The notes under the pieces were generated by a model. That model saw only the letters and a list, made by a program, of their open reading frames with translations. It searched no databases and had not been told where the DNA came from. Of a DNA stretch of 7,079 nt, positions 1-5,805 are shown in pieces. The position numbers and the translations under genes are program-made. Numbering within the stretch: the first letter of the stretch is position 1; every line of letters begins with the position of its first letter. Source of the stretch: an uncultured Erysipelotrichaceae bacterium (lineage in GTDB: Bacteria; Bacillota_I; Bacilli_A; RF39; UBA660); the NCBI GenBank assembly GCA_902803685.1, contig CADCQR010000045.1:1-7079 (forward strand), given 5' to 3'.

Positions 1-30
1 ACTTTCCATTATAAAAATATAATAGAAAGT
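1..30. repeat. Imperfect 30-bp palindrome at the window edge
   Basis: Arm ACTTTC-C-ATTATA (1-13) faces TATAAT-A-GAAAGT (18-30) across an AAAA centre, giving 12 of 13 pairs with one C/A mismatch. It could be an operator, a bidirectional terminator of an upstream gene or chance in AT-rich DNA. No U-tract follows on the + strand, and what lies to the left is not visible. Confidence 0.45.
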
Positions 31-104
31 AACAATAATCTATAATTCTAACATATTTTTACATTAATTTTTTATGCGATTGCCTTACACAAAAAAAGTA
101 ATAT

Positions 105-133
105 TTGACATATTAAGTGGAATATGATAGAAT
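105..133 (+). promoter_or_regulatory. Sigma-A type promoter of the OLE-like RNA
   Basis: A perfect TTGACA (-35, 105-110) is followed by a 17-bp spacer and TAGAAT (-10, 128-133, one mismatch to consensus). Transcription should start near 140, exactly where the G+C-richer structured segment begins. This near-consensus match predicts strong constitutive expression and shows the RNA has a dedicated promoter here. No other gene-like feature is visible in bases 31-104. Confidence 0.8.
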
Positions 134-139
134 GTACTA

Positions 140-760
140 GTAATTGATGGCACATTATTCTAGTCAATTTCTTTATTTAGAGGACGAGATTAAACAATCG
201 TTAAAGGGCATATCTGTGAGGCCTTTGGTGTTTGCTTCATACGCCCAGTTTGGGGTGAATGCTGGAGATGTAGGACAATGGGCGCCCGTAATGGCATACG
301 GCAATCGACCCACTGTTCGTGGAGACCTATTTTCAATTAGCTTTTAATTACTTATATTATGAGCTATATTGAATAGGATTAAACCTGTATGTGGCGAAAG
401 TTATGTACAGCGTAGCCTGTCTTGAGTGATGATATTGGGATAAATGATCTTGCATATACAAGCGGCCACTTGTGTATTGTCATGCGTTTTGAAATTATTG
501 TTGCAAAAAAGAATTATAATTAAAGAGTTGGGGAGGAAATCTCCTAGAGTGCACTATTATAATGGGATTGCAGTGGACACTAAGTGGTAATCAAGTCGTA
601 TGTTCGGTGACGACATATTGATTCTTTTAAAGGGGAACCGCAATTTTGGTAACGAAATTGTAAGAATTAGGGAAATCCTACTTGACCTAAGGTTCAAAGT
701 TAACTGTTATAGTAGCCAAACAATTAAGTAGTATTCAAAAGTAGGTGACTACTTTTTTTT
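140..760 (+). ncRNA. ole: OLE RNA (large structured noncoding RNA)
   Basis: OLE RNA is a noncoding RNA of about 600 nt found in some Bacillota. It forms a membrane-associated ribonucleoprotein with OapA and has been linked to cold, alcohol and magnesium stress in Bacillus halodurans. Seen here: a promoter-to-terminator unit of about 620 nt, richer in G+C than its flanks, with no credible reading frame. Local helices include 203-207/222-226, 242-247/279-284, 287-290/297-300 and 310-313/319-322. A GAAA-capped arm spans 385-395/400-410, and a 9-bp arm pairs 454-462 with 469-477. Further helices are 531-535/541-545, 548-555/572-581 (2-nt bulge), 589-594/618-623, and a GUAA-capped 8-bp arm at 641-648/653-660. 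Established: OLE typically lies just upstream of oapA, as here. Inferred: the identity, from size, structure and the downstream gene. The ends are set by the promoter and terminator. The alternative is another large ncRNA class with the same partner. The main uncertainty is that no Rfam model could be run. Confidence 0.8.
737..760 (+). terminator. Intrinsic terminator at the 3' end of the OLE-like RNA
   Basis: AAAAGTAG (737-744) pairs perfectly with CTACTTTT (749-756) around a GTGA (GNRA) tetraloop, and T continues to 760. The stem is weak, with only three G-C pairs, so termination may be partial and let some transcripts read into the membrane-protein gene 53 bp downstream. A competing 7-bp pairing, AAGTAGT (726-732) with ACTACTT (748-754), uses the same 3' arm. 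Confidence 0.65.
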
Positions 761-774
761 GTGAAATTTATAAT
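745..774 (+). promoter_or_regulatory. Possible weak promoter for the OapA-like gene
   Basis: GTGACT (745-750, four matches to TTGACA) lies 18 bp before a perfect TATAAT (769-774); a second TATAAT starts at 774. The -35 box overlaps the terminator hairpin of the upstream RNA. The stretch is so AT-rich that -10-like boxes are expected by chance, so this is tentative. The alternative is expression of the gene purely by readthrough. Confidence 0.35.
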
Positions 775-813
775 ATAATAAAATAATATATATAAAGGTT
801 AGATTGGAGAAAA

Positions 814-1410
814 ATGTTTAAATTTAATAAAAATAGTGAATTAAAGAATTTAATTGAAATAACGAAGAAGAAAGAAAAGGTTAAGAAAGAAATAATTGAT
901 TGGTCTTGGATTGCAAAAATACTATTCATATCATTTATAATTTCCTTTTTTATGAGTTTTATATCTGAGATTACGATACCAAACTTATCTTTAGTTTTTG
1001 GTATTTTAGTAACCTTGTTATTTATTTTTGTTGGAATATTATTTGATTTAGTTGGTGTTGCTGTTACTAGTGCTGATGAGGCTGTTTTTCATTCTATGAA
1101 TTCTAGAAAAGTTAAAGGTGCAAAAATGGCTGTAAAATTTAAGAAAAACGCCGATAAAGTTTCAAGCTTTTGCTGCGATGTTATAGGAGATATTTGTGGT
1201 ATTGTTTCCGGAGCAGCTGGTATAACAATTGCTAATCAAATGTCGACCTTGACTGGAATATCATTACTGATTTGTTCGTTATTTGTATCAGCAATTATTG
1301 CATCCTTAACTATCGGAGGTAAAGCAATTGGAAAAAGTATTGCAATAAATAACAGTGACATCATATTGTATGAATTTTCGAAAGCAGTGACTAATTTTTA
1401 TAAAGTTTAG
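814..1410 (+). CDS. oapA: OLE-associated membrane protein OapA
   Basis: This 198-residue integral membrane protein is the likely protein partner that anchors OLE RNA to the cytoplasmic membrane. Seen: a Lys-rich amphipathic N-terminus (about 1-30), then hydrophobic segments at about 32-52, 58-84, 125-142 and 146-170. Segments two and three are joined by a strongly basic loop (about 97-115) that could contact RNA. D122 and D126 form a DxxxD motif in CCDVIGDICG, next to two cysteines; as I recall, a DxxxD motif is functionally important in the B. halodurans protein. Length is close to the roughly 200 residues expected of OapA. The start is supported by GGAG at 806-809. It lies 53 bp downstream of the end of the OLE-like RNA, the arrangement known for this pair. 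Family knowledge links OapA to magnesium homeostasis and stress tolerance. The assignment rests on motifs, topology and synteny, because no database search was possible. Confidence 0.8.
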   Translation: MFKFNKNSELKNLIEITKKKEKVKKEIIDWSWIAKILFISFIISFFMSFISEITIPNLSLVFGILVTLLFIFVGILFDLVGVAVTSADEAVFHSMNSRKVKGAKMAVKFKKNADKVSSFCCDVIGDICGIVSGAAGITIANQMSTLTGISLLICSLFVSAIIASLTIGGKAIGKSIAINNSDIILYEFSKAVTNFYKV

Positions 1411-1450
1411 CCATTTTCTATTTTTTTGTTGCATTGCTTTTTCTTTTTTT
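1381..1450 (+). terminator. Possible large-loop terminator after oapA
   Basis: AAAGCAGTG (1381-1389, inside the end of the gene) can pair with CATTGCTTT (1432-1440), nine pairs with one G-U, followed by a T-rich run at 1441-1450. The 42-nt loop makes this a weak prediction. The region 1411-1428 is otherwise only T-rich. Confidence 0.3.
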
Positions 1451-1457
1451 ATATAGT
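1429..1457 (+). promoter_or_regulatory. Promoter of the four-gene ABC-F cluster
   Basis: TTGCAT (1429-1434), a 17-bp spacer and TATAGT (1452-1457) make a plausible sigma-A promoter starting near 1464, about 20 nt before the ABC-F start codon. The short leader leaves no room for the upstream-ORF attenuators seen before some antibiotic-resistance ABC-F genes. Confidence 0.55.
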
Positions 1458-1484
1458 AAAATTAAGACGTTTTGAGGTGATAAT

Positions 1485-3068
1485 ATGATACAAGCAACTA
1501 ATGTAAGTTTGAAATTTGGAAAGAGAACATTATTCGAGGATGTAAATATTAAATTTACAAATGGTAATTGTTATGGCCTGATTGGTGCTAATGGTGCTGG
1601 AAAGTCAACTTTTTTAAAGCTATTATCTGGAGAAATTGAAACTACAACAGGTGAAATTTCAGTTACTAAAGGGGAAAGAATTTCATTTTTAAGGCAAGAC
1701 CATTATCAATATGAAGATAAACGTGCCATTGATGTAGTTATCATGGGAAATACTAAATTGTATGAAATAATGGAAGAAAAAGATAAGATGTATCAACAAA
1801 CGGAATTTAGTGACGAAGATGGGATGCGTCTTGCTAACTTGGAAGCAGAGTTTATGGAATTAGATGGTTGGAATGCTGAACCAGATGCTGCACAACTATT
1901 GAACAATTTAGGTGTTCCAGAAGAAAATCGCTATATGTTGATGAAAGAAATACCAGTAAAATTAAGAGTCAAGGTACTACTTGCACAAGCTTTGTTTGGC
2001 AATCCAGATATTCTTTTATTGGATGAGCCAACCAATTCTTTGGATATAGAAGCAATTAAGTGGTTAGAAGAATTCTTGATTAATTTTAATAATACCGTTA
2101 TTATTGTTTCTCATGATAGACATTTTTTAAATAACGTTTGTACTCATATTGCTGATATTGATTACGGAAAAATTAAATTGTATGTTGGTAACTATGACTT
2201 TTGGTATGAATCTTCAGAATTATTACAGAAACAAATGAAGGAGTCTAACAAGAAAAAAGAAGAAAAAATAAAAGAATTACAGTCTTTTATTGCAAGGTTT
2301 TCTGCTAATGCTTCTAAATCAAAACAGGCAACATCGCGTAAAAAGATGTTAGAAAAGATTCAGTTAGATGAAATAGTACCTTCTTCAAGAAAATATCCCT
2401 ATATTGATTTTAAAATTGAAAAGCCAGCAGGTAAGGAGATATTAAAAGTAGAAAATCTTACTAAGATTGTTGATGGAAAGAAGATATTAGATAAAATTTC
2501 TTTTACAGTATTAAAAGGAGATAAAATATGCTTTTTAGCTGAAGATGATATGGTAAAGACAACTCTTTTTAATATATTAGCTGGGAAAGATAAATATGAT
2601 AAAGGTACTGTAGAGTGGGGAAAAACTATGTGTTTTGGTTATTTACCACAAGATAACTCTAATTTCTTTAGTGTTAATAAAAACATTATGGAATGGATAG
2701 GACAGTACTACGATATAAAAGATGAAACTGTATTACGTGGCTTCTTGGGAAGAATGTTATTTTCTGGAGAAGATGTATTTAAAAATGTTGAGGTTTTGTC
2801 AGGCGGAGAAAAAGCTAGATGCATGCTATCTAAAATTATGCTAGAACAACCTAATTTTTTGATTTTAGATGAACCTACTAATCATTTAGATTTGGAAAGT
2901 ATAACTTCTCTTAATAAGGGATTATGTAATTTTCAAGGAGAATTATTGTTTACATCCAGGGATTATGAATTAAACAGTACAGTTGCTAATCGAGTGATAG
3001 AAATAAAAAGCGATGGAACTATAATAGACAGGTCTATTCCTTACGAGGAATATATTAGTATTAAATAA
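1485..3068 (+). CDS. ABC-F family ATPase, YbiT/YkpA-like, with one altered ATP site
   Basis: This is a soluble ABC-F protein with two fused nucleotide-binding domains and no membrane segments. Family members bind the ribosomal E site and act in translation or antibiotic protection. Length (527 residues) is close to YbiT/YkpA proteins. NBD1 has Walker A GANGAGKST (34-42), Q71, Walker B LLLDEPTN (ending 184) and switch H210. A basic coiled linker covers about 240-300. NBD2 has KTT at 358-360, signature LSGGEK (438-443) and Walker B LILDEPTNHLD (ending 469). Odd features: NBD1 lacks LSGGEK and carries IPVKLR at 156-161; NBD2 Walker A reads LAEDDMVKTT (351-360), with A352 and V357 at the usual Gly/small positions; the NBD2 switch His is R492 (SRD). 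These lesions all fall in one composite ATP site, while the partner site is intact. The frame shows no decay, so this looks like specialisation. The start has GAGGTGA at 1474-1480. As first gene of the cluster it may be a self-protection or regulatory ABC-F; that role is inferred. Confidence 0.93.
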   Translation: MIQATNVSLKFGKRTLFEDVNIKFTNGNCYGLIGANGAGKSTFLKLLSGEIETTTGEISVTKGERISFLRQDHYQYEDKRAIDVVIMGNTKLYEIMEEKDKMYQQTEFSDEDGMRLANLEAEFMELDGWNAEPDAAQLLNNLGVPEENRYMLMKEIPVKLRVKVLLAQALFGNPDILLLDEPTNSLDIEAIKWLEEFLINFNNTVIIVSHDRHFLNNVCTHIADIDYGKIKLYVGNYDFWYESSELLQKQMKESNKKKEEKIKELQSFIARFSANASKSKQATSRKKMLEKIQLDEIVPSSRKYPYIDFKIEKPAGKEILKVENLTKIVDGKKILDKISFTVLKGDKICFLAEDDMVKTTLFNILAGKDKYDKGTVEWGKTMCFGYLPQDNSNFFSVNKNIMEWIGQYYDIKDETVLRGFLGRMLFSGEDVFKNVEVLSGGEKARCMLSKIMLEQPNFLILDEPTNHLDLESITSLNKGLCNFQGELLFTSRDYELNSTVANRVIEIKSDGTIIDRSIPYEEYISIK

Positions 3069-3089
3069 AAATGAATGAGGATGATGAAT

Positions 3090-3614
3090 ATGAAAGATAA
3101 GAAAAGCATTGCCTTTTTAAGTATTTCACTATTAATTATTTTTCTTGTAGCTATTTTTTCCTTTTTATATGAACCTACTGATAATATCAAGAAAAATATC
3201 AGTAATGATGACAATGCAGTACTTGCTAGGGCTACTATTGAGAGCAATTCTGTTATAAAGGAAGAAAAAAAAGACTTTATTAAAATAACAGTTGATGAAT
3301 ACCTGGATATATATAATAGTAATAATCCAGCTATTGTATTAATTGGAAGAATGGGATGTGCATATTGCCAGATTGCTGAGCCTATAATTCAAAATATAAT
3401 GTATCGACATGGAATTGATATTTATTATATTTCAACAGATGACTTTACCGCTGAGACGGAAGAAAAATTTATGAATTCCAATGAACAATTAAATTCTTTT
3501 GCTACCCCATTGTTATTAATTGTACAAAGTGGTAAGATAAATGATAAGCAGGAAGGGTTAATTGACACTGATGGTTACGAAAAATTTTTAAAAAAGAATA
3601 ATTTTATTAATTAG
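3090..3614 (+). CDS. Membrane-anchored thioredoxin-fold protein (CxxC)
   Basis: This is a 174-residue protein with a cytoplasmic KDKK start, one membrane segment (about 7-26), a polar spacer (about 28-62) and an extracytoplasmic thioredoxin-like domain. The redox motif is CAYC (C90, C93) in the context LIGRMGCAYC. A probable cis-proline is P140 in FATPLL. The IGR-x-x-C-x-Y-C pattern resembles bacteriocin transport accessory proteins such as PedC, which act as thiol oxidoreductases on secreted disulfide peptides. The start at 3090 is preferred because GAGGA (3077-3081) sits 8 nt upstream. In-frame ATGs at 3075, 3081 and 3084 would place this SD inside the gene. It begins 21 nt after the ABC-F stop, so it is probably co-transcribed. 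The fold is well supported. The substrate is unknown: no bacteriocin precursor was seen, and a general disulfide or thiol-repair role at the cell surface is equally possible. Confidence 0.85.
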   Translation: MKDKKSIAFLSISLLIIFLVAIFSFLYEPTDNIKKNISNDDNAVLARATIESNSVIKEEKKDFIKITVDEYLDIYNSNNPAIVLIGRMGCAYCQIAEPIIQNIMYRHGIDIYYISTDDFTAETEEKFMNSNEQLNSFATPLLLIVQSGKINDKQEGLIDTDGYEKFLKKNNFIN

Positions 3615-3624
3615 TGGAGGAAAA

Positions 3625-4059
3625 ATGGGGATTGTTTATGAAGAAGCCTTGAAATTTAAGGCGAAAAATCCATTAACAATAGGGTGGAGAATTAAAAAGA
3701 ATGCAGCGATTGTAGAGTCTCATATGGCAGAAGATGAGATTCCTGTATATACATTTGTAGCTCAAAAAAATGATTTGTTTTTTGATATTTTTTCGACAGC
3801 AATTGTATGTTTAACCAATAAGAGAATACTGATAGGTAGAAAAAGGGTAATATATGGATATTATTTAGATTCTATATCTCCTGATATGTTTGATGATTTA
3901 AAAGTTGTAAGCGGACTAATATGGGGCAAGATTAGGATTGATACAGTGAAAAAGCATATGATTTTGTCGCATATTGATACTTCCGCATTATCTGAGATAG
4001 AAAGTAATGTAAGTTCATACATGTCAGAGATAAAAGAAATGTATAAAGCTACAAAATAA
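3625..4059 (+). CDS. Small bacterial PH-domain protein
   Basis: This 144-residue protein consists largely of one bacterial pleckstrin-homology domain (about residues 37-137). The hallmark is the strand AIVCLTNKRILIGRKR (59-74): a hydrophobic strand, TNKRIL, then a basic turn. After it come further strands (about 75-116) and a C-terminal amphipathic helix (about 119-142) that would cap the barrel. Residues 1-35 are basic and do not look like a signal peptide, so it is probably cytoplasmic. Bacterial PH domains occur in membrane-associated and stress-related proteins, but no ligand can be predicted here. The ATG is preceded by GGAGG (3616-3620) with a tight 4-nt gap and starts 10 nt after the previous stop, so translational coupling is likely. 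The domain call is fairly sure; the function is unknown. Confidence 0.75.
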   Translation: MGIVYEEALKFKAKNPLTIGWRIKKNAAIVESHMAEDEIPVYTFVAQKNDLFFDIFSTAIVCLTNKRILIGRKRVIYGYYLDSISPDMFDDLKVVSGLIWGKIRIDTVKKHMILSHIDTSALSEIESNVSSYMSEIKEMYKATK

Positions 4060-4088
4060 TATGTTGTGTAGTAAAAGGTGAATCTATT

Positions 4089-5333
4089 ATGAAGAAAATA
4101 TTTTCGATATTTATACCTTTATTGTTGTTGTTATTAGCAATACAACTTATTGTCACACAATTTACCTCAAGTTATCAAATTGAGTATTCTATTAAAAATA
4201 AAGATAACTTTTTCTATGTTGAAGAGTTCTTTGATAAAAATAATCACTATAATTATGACTTTTCTATTTCCGATTCTAAAGGCAATAAGTACATTATTTC
4301 TTTGATGGCAGATTTAAATAAGCAAAAAAGAGTTATCAAAGATATTAAATACTATTCTGATGAGAACATCATGTGTATTTTTCCAATTTTTAGACGTGAT
4401 AAGAAAGGTGAAATTAGTTGTTTATATAATAATGAGCAGGTTAGCGTTAGTTATCTGGAAAGTATTGGAATACCTTTGAACAAATTATTCAAGACTATGG
4501 TGGCATATGGCTATGGTGAAAAGTTCTCAAATGATAATTTACAGCCAAAGGAATTTGTTACTCAAAATAGATCCAAATTTTATATATATGAAGATAATAT
4601 ATATGATGGATATACATACGCAATTTGGAATTATAATGGTTTGTTACTTTTAAAAAAAGATAATATAAAAGAAAAAGCATATTATAACAGCGATATTTAT
4701 GACAATAGTAATTCTGTGTTAGTAGGGAAATACTATTACATTCTAAGCTTTGATGGTGGTGACTCTATCGATATAGACTATGTTAACTTAGAAGATTTTG
4801 GTAAGACAACAATTACTTTATCACAGCCGCTTAGTTCAGATTTATATGTAAATGGCGTTTATAAAAATAAATTATATGTAACTGATATAAAGTCAAAAAA
4901 GCAGTTTATATTTGATTCTTTTAATCAAAAAGCTAATATTTATTCGGATAAATTTTATATTCTAATAGATGATAAGCTTAAGTCAGTTAGTAAAGATTAT
5001 TTCTTTTCTAAAAGATATTATTTTAATGATATAGCCTCCGCCGAATTAAGTAAAAAATATGGAAATATAAAATTGCTGGAGTATGAAAATTATTTCTACT
5101 TTTATTATGATAATGTATTTTATAAAGTTCATAAGAATTATTTAAATCAACCAATAAGATTATTAAAATATAATGAAGTTAGAGATTGGAAGATAAGTGG
5201 TGGGGATCTTATTTTTGTAAACGGAGATACTATGTATTTATATTCAGATATATATGGTATAAAACCAATTGTTAAAAATTCTGAATTTAAATTTAATTAC
5301 AATAATATTTGTAATTTTTATAAAAAAATGTAA
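4089..5333 (+). CDS. Uncharacterised secreted or membrane-anchored beta-rich protein
   Basis: I do not recognise this 414-residue protein. Seen: a KK start followed by a Leu-rich hydrophobic segment (about 5-24) without a lipobox Cys, suggesting an N-terminal anchor or uncleaved signal; the rest lies outside the membrane. The exported part is very rich in Tyr, Asn, Asp and Lys and is built from short alternating hydrophobic strands and turns, such as DNIYDGYTYAIWNYNG, KYYYILSFDG and LIFVNGDTMYLYSD. That pattern suggests beta-propeller-like or beta-solenoid structure. There are no obvious catalytic motifs and only three Cys. AAGGTG (4075-4080) lies 8 nt before the ATG. It is last in the cluster, 29 nt after the PH gene and just before a terminator. 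Being exported next to an exported thiol oxidoreductase, it might be a substrate, sensor or surface-binding partner; that is speculation. Confidence 0.7.
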   Translation: MKKIFSIFIPLLLLLLAIQLIVTQFTSSYQIEYSIKNKDNFFYVEEFFDKNNHYNYDFSISDSKGNKYIISLMADLNKQKRVIKDIKYYSDENIMCIFPIFRRDKKGEISCLYNNEQVSVSYLESIGIPLNKLFKTMVAYGYGEKFSNDNLQPKEFVTQNRSKFYIYEDNIYDGYTYAIWNYNGLLLLKKDNIKEKAYYNSDIYDNSNSVLVGKYYYILSFDGGDSIDIDYVNLEDFGKTTITLSQPLSSDLYVNGVYKNKLYVTDIKSKKQFIFDSFNQKANIYSDKFYILIDDKLKSVSKDYFFSKRYYFNDIASAELSKKYGNIKLLEYENYFYFYYDNVFYKVHKNYLNQPIRLLKYNEVRDWKISGGDLIFVNGDTMYLYSDIYGIKPIVKNSEFKFNYNNICNFYKKM

Positions 5334-5354
5334 TTGCCTATTAATGTTTTTTGC

Positions 5355-5413
5355 AACTATCTGATGTTAGTTTTAGTGAATGTTGATTTGTAGCTACTCA
5401 GATAGTTATTTTT
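5355..5413 (+). terminator. Terminator of the ABC-F cluster
   Basis: AACTATCTGA (5355-5364) pairs perfectly over 10 bp with TCAGATAGTT (5398-5407), followed by ATTTTTT (5408-5414). The 33-nt loop is large for an intrinsic terminator, but its place 22 nt after the last gene and before the tRNA promoter fits the end of the transcription unit. Confidence 0.6.
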
Positions 5414-5435
5414 TGAATAAATTTAATAAAAGTTG

Positions 5436-5464
5436 TTGAAATATAAAAAATAGTTTGATATAAT
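5436..5464 (+). promoter_or_regulatory. Promoter of the tRNA unit
   Basis: TTGAAA (5436-5441), a 17-bp spacer and perfect TATAAT (5459-5464) predict a start near 5471, about 40 nt before the mature tRNA-Cys. The leader would be removed by RNase P. Confidence 0.7.
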
Positions 5465-5509
5465 TTTTCTTGTCTTGAGGTTTGCTGTTGATTAGACCAT
5501 AAGATATAT

Positions 5510-5583
5510 GGGGCTTTAGCCAAGTGGTAAGGCGTGGGTCTGCAACACCCTGATCATCGGTTCAAATCCGTTAGGCCCCTCCA
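5510..5583 (+). tRNA. tRNA-Cys (anticodon GCA)
   Basis: A 74-nt cloverleaf including encoded CCA (5581-5583). The acceptor stem 5510-5516/5573-5579 is complete with one G-U, and the D stem is 5519-5521/5531-5533. The anticodon GCA is at 5542-5544 in loop 5540-5546, the T loop TTCAAAT at 5561-5567, and the discriminator is U5580, as expected for tRNA-Cys. Two U-U mismatches stand out: 5535/5551 at the base of the anticodon stem and 5557/5571 in the T stem. It is still probably functional. Confidence 0.92.
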
Positions 5584-5588
5584 TACTT

Positions 5589-5663
5589 GTGAATGTGGTT
5601 CAATGGTTAGAATATGGCCTTGCCAAGGCTATGATGGGGGTTCGATTCCCCTCATTCACTCCA
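5589..5663 (+). tRNA. tRNA-Gly (anticodon GCC)
   Basis: A 75-nt cloverleaf with encoded CCA (5661-5663). Acceptor stem 5589-5595/5653-5659 is perfectly complementary. D stem is 5598-5601/5610-5613, anticodon stem 5615-5619/5627-5631, anticodon GCC at 5622-5624, T stem 5636-5640/5648-5652 and discriminator U5660. Only 5 nt separate it from tRNA-Cys, so both are processed from one precursor. Confidence 0.95.
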
Positions 5664-5675
5664 TTGAGGAATCTG

Positions 5676-5724
5676 CTCGGAACAATACCGAGTTTGATAT
5701 ATAAATCTATCGTAAGATAGATTT
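5676..5724 (+). other. Two consecutive hairpins in the tRNA 3' trailer
   Basis: CTCGG (5676-5680) pairs with CCGAG (5688-5692) around a 7-nt loop. AAATCTATC (5703-5711) pairs perfectly with GATAGATTT (5716-5724) around a GTAA (GNRA) tetraloop. Neither is followed by a U-tract, so they are not terminators. They could be processing or stability elements, or part of a short structured RNA running into the terminator at 5727. Confidence 0.55.
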
Positions 5725-5726
5725 CA

Positions 5727-5771
5727 GACTGTTGACAAAGTAAACTTATTGTTAATAGTCTTTTTATTTTT
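5727..5771 (+). terminator. Intrinsic terminator of the tRNA unit
   Basis: GACTGTTGACAA (5727-5738) pairs with TTGTTAATAGTC (5749-5760), 12 continuous pairs with two G-U and a 10-nt loop, followed by the T-rich run 5761-5771. This is a convincing Rho-independent terminator. Confidence 0.85.
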
Positions 5772-5783
5772 ATTCAATTATTA

Positions 5784-5796
5784 TATAATTATCTTG
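5784..5796 (+). repeat. 13-bp direct repeat, copy 1, near the IS left end
   Basis: TATAATTATCTTG here is repeated exactly at 5860-5872, 76 bp downstream. Each copy begins with a -10-like TATAAT, and the second serves as the -10 of the transposase promoter. Copy 1 is followed by GTAAGAAC (5796-5803), which has its inverted partner GTTCTTAC at 5833-5840. Confidence 0.7.
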
Positions 5797-5805
5797 TAAG
5801 AACTG

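Noticed and set aside
144..347. A 67-codon open frame on the + strand
   Set aside because: It lies wholly inside the structured RNA, begins a few bases after the predicted transcription start with no ribosome binding site, and its codon and base composition differ from the real genes around it.
1485..3068. ABC-F gene as a decaying pseudogene
   Set aside because: The full-length frame is open with normal length and start signals. The changed motifs are substitutions confined to one ATP site, with no frameshifts or stops.
3041..3247. A 68-codon minus-strand frame
   Set aside because: It is antisense to the membrane-anchor region of the thioredoxin-like gene; its hydrophobic look is the mirror of AT-rich coding sequence and it has no ribosome binding site.
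5471..5771. T-box or other riboswitch near the tRNAs
   Set aside because: No T-box consensus sequence or specifier arm is visible, and the hairpins are explained by two tRNAs, a trailer and a terminator.
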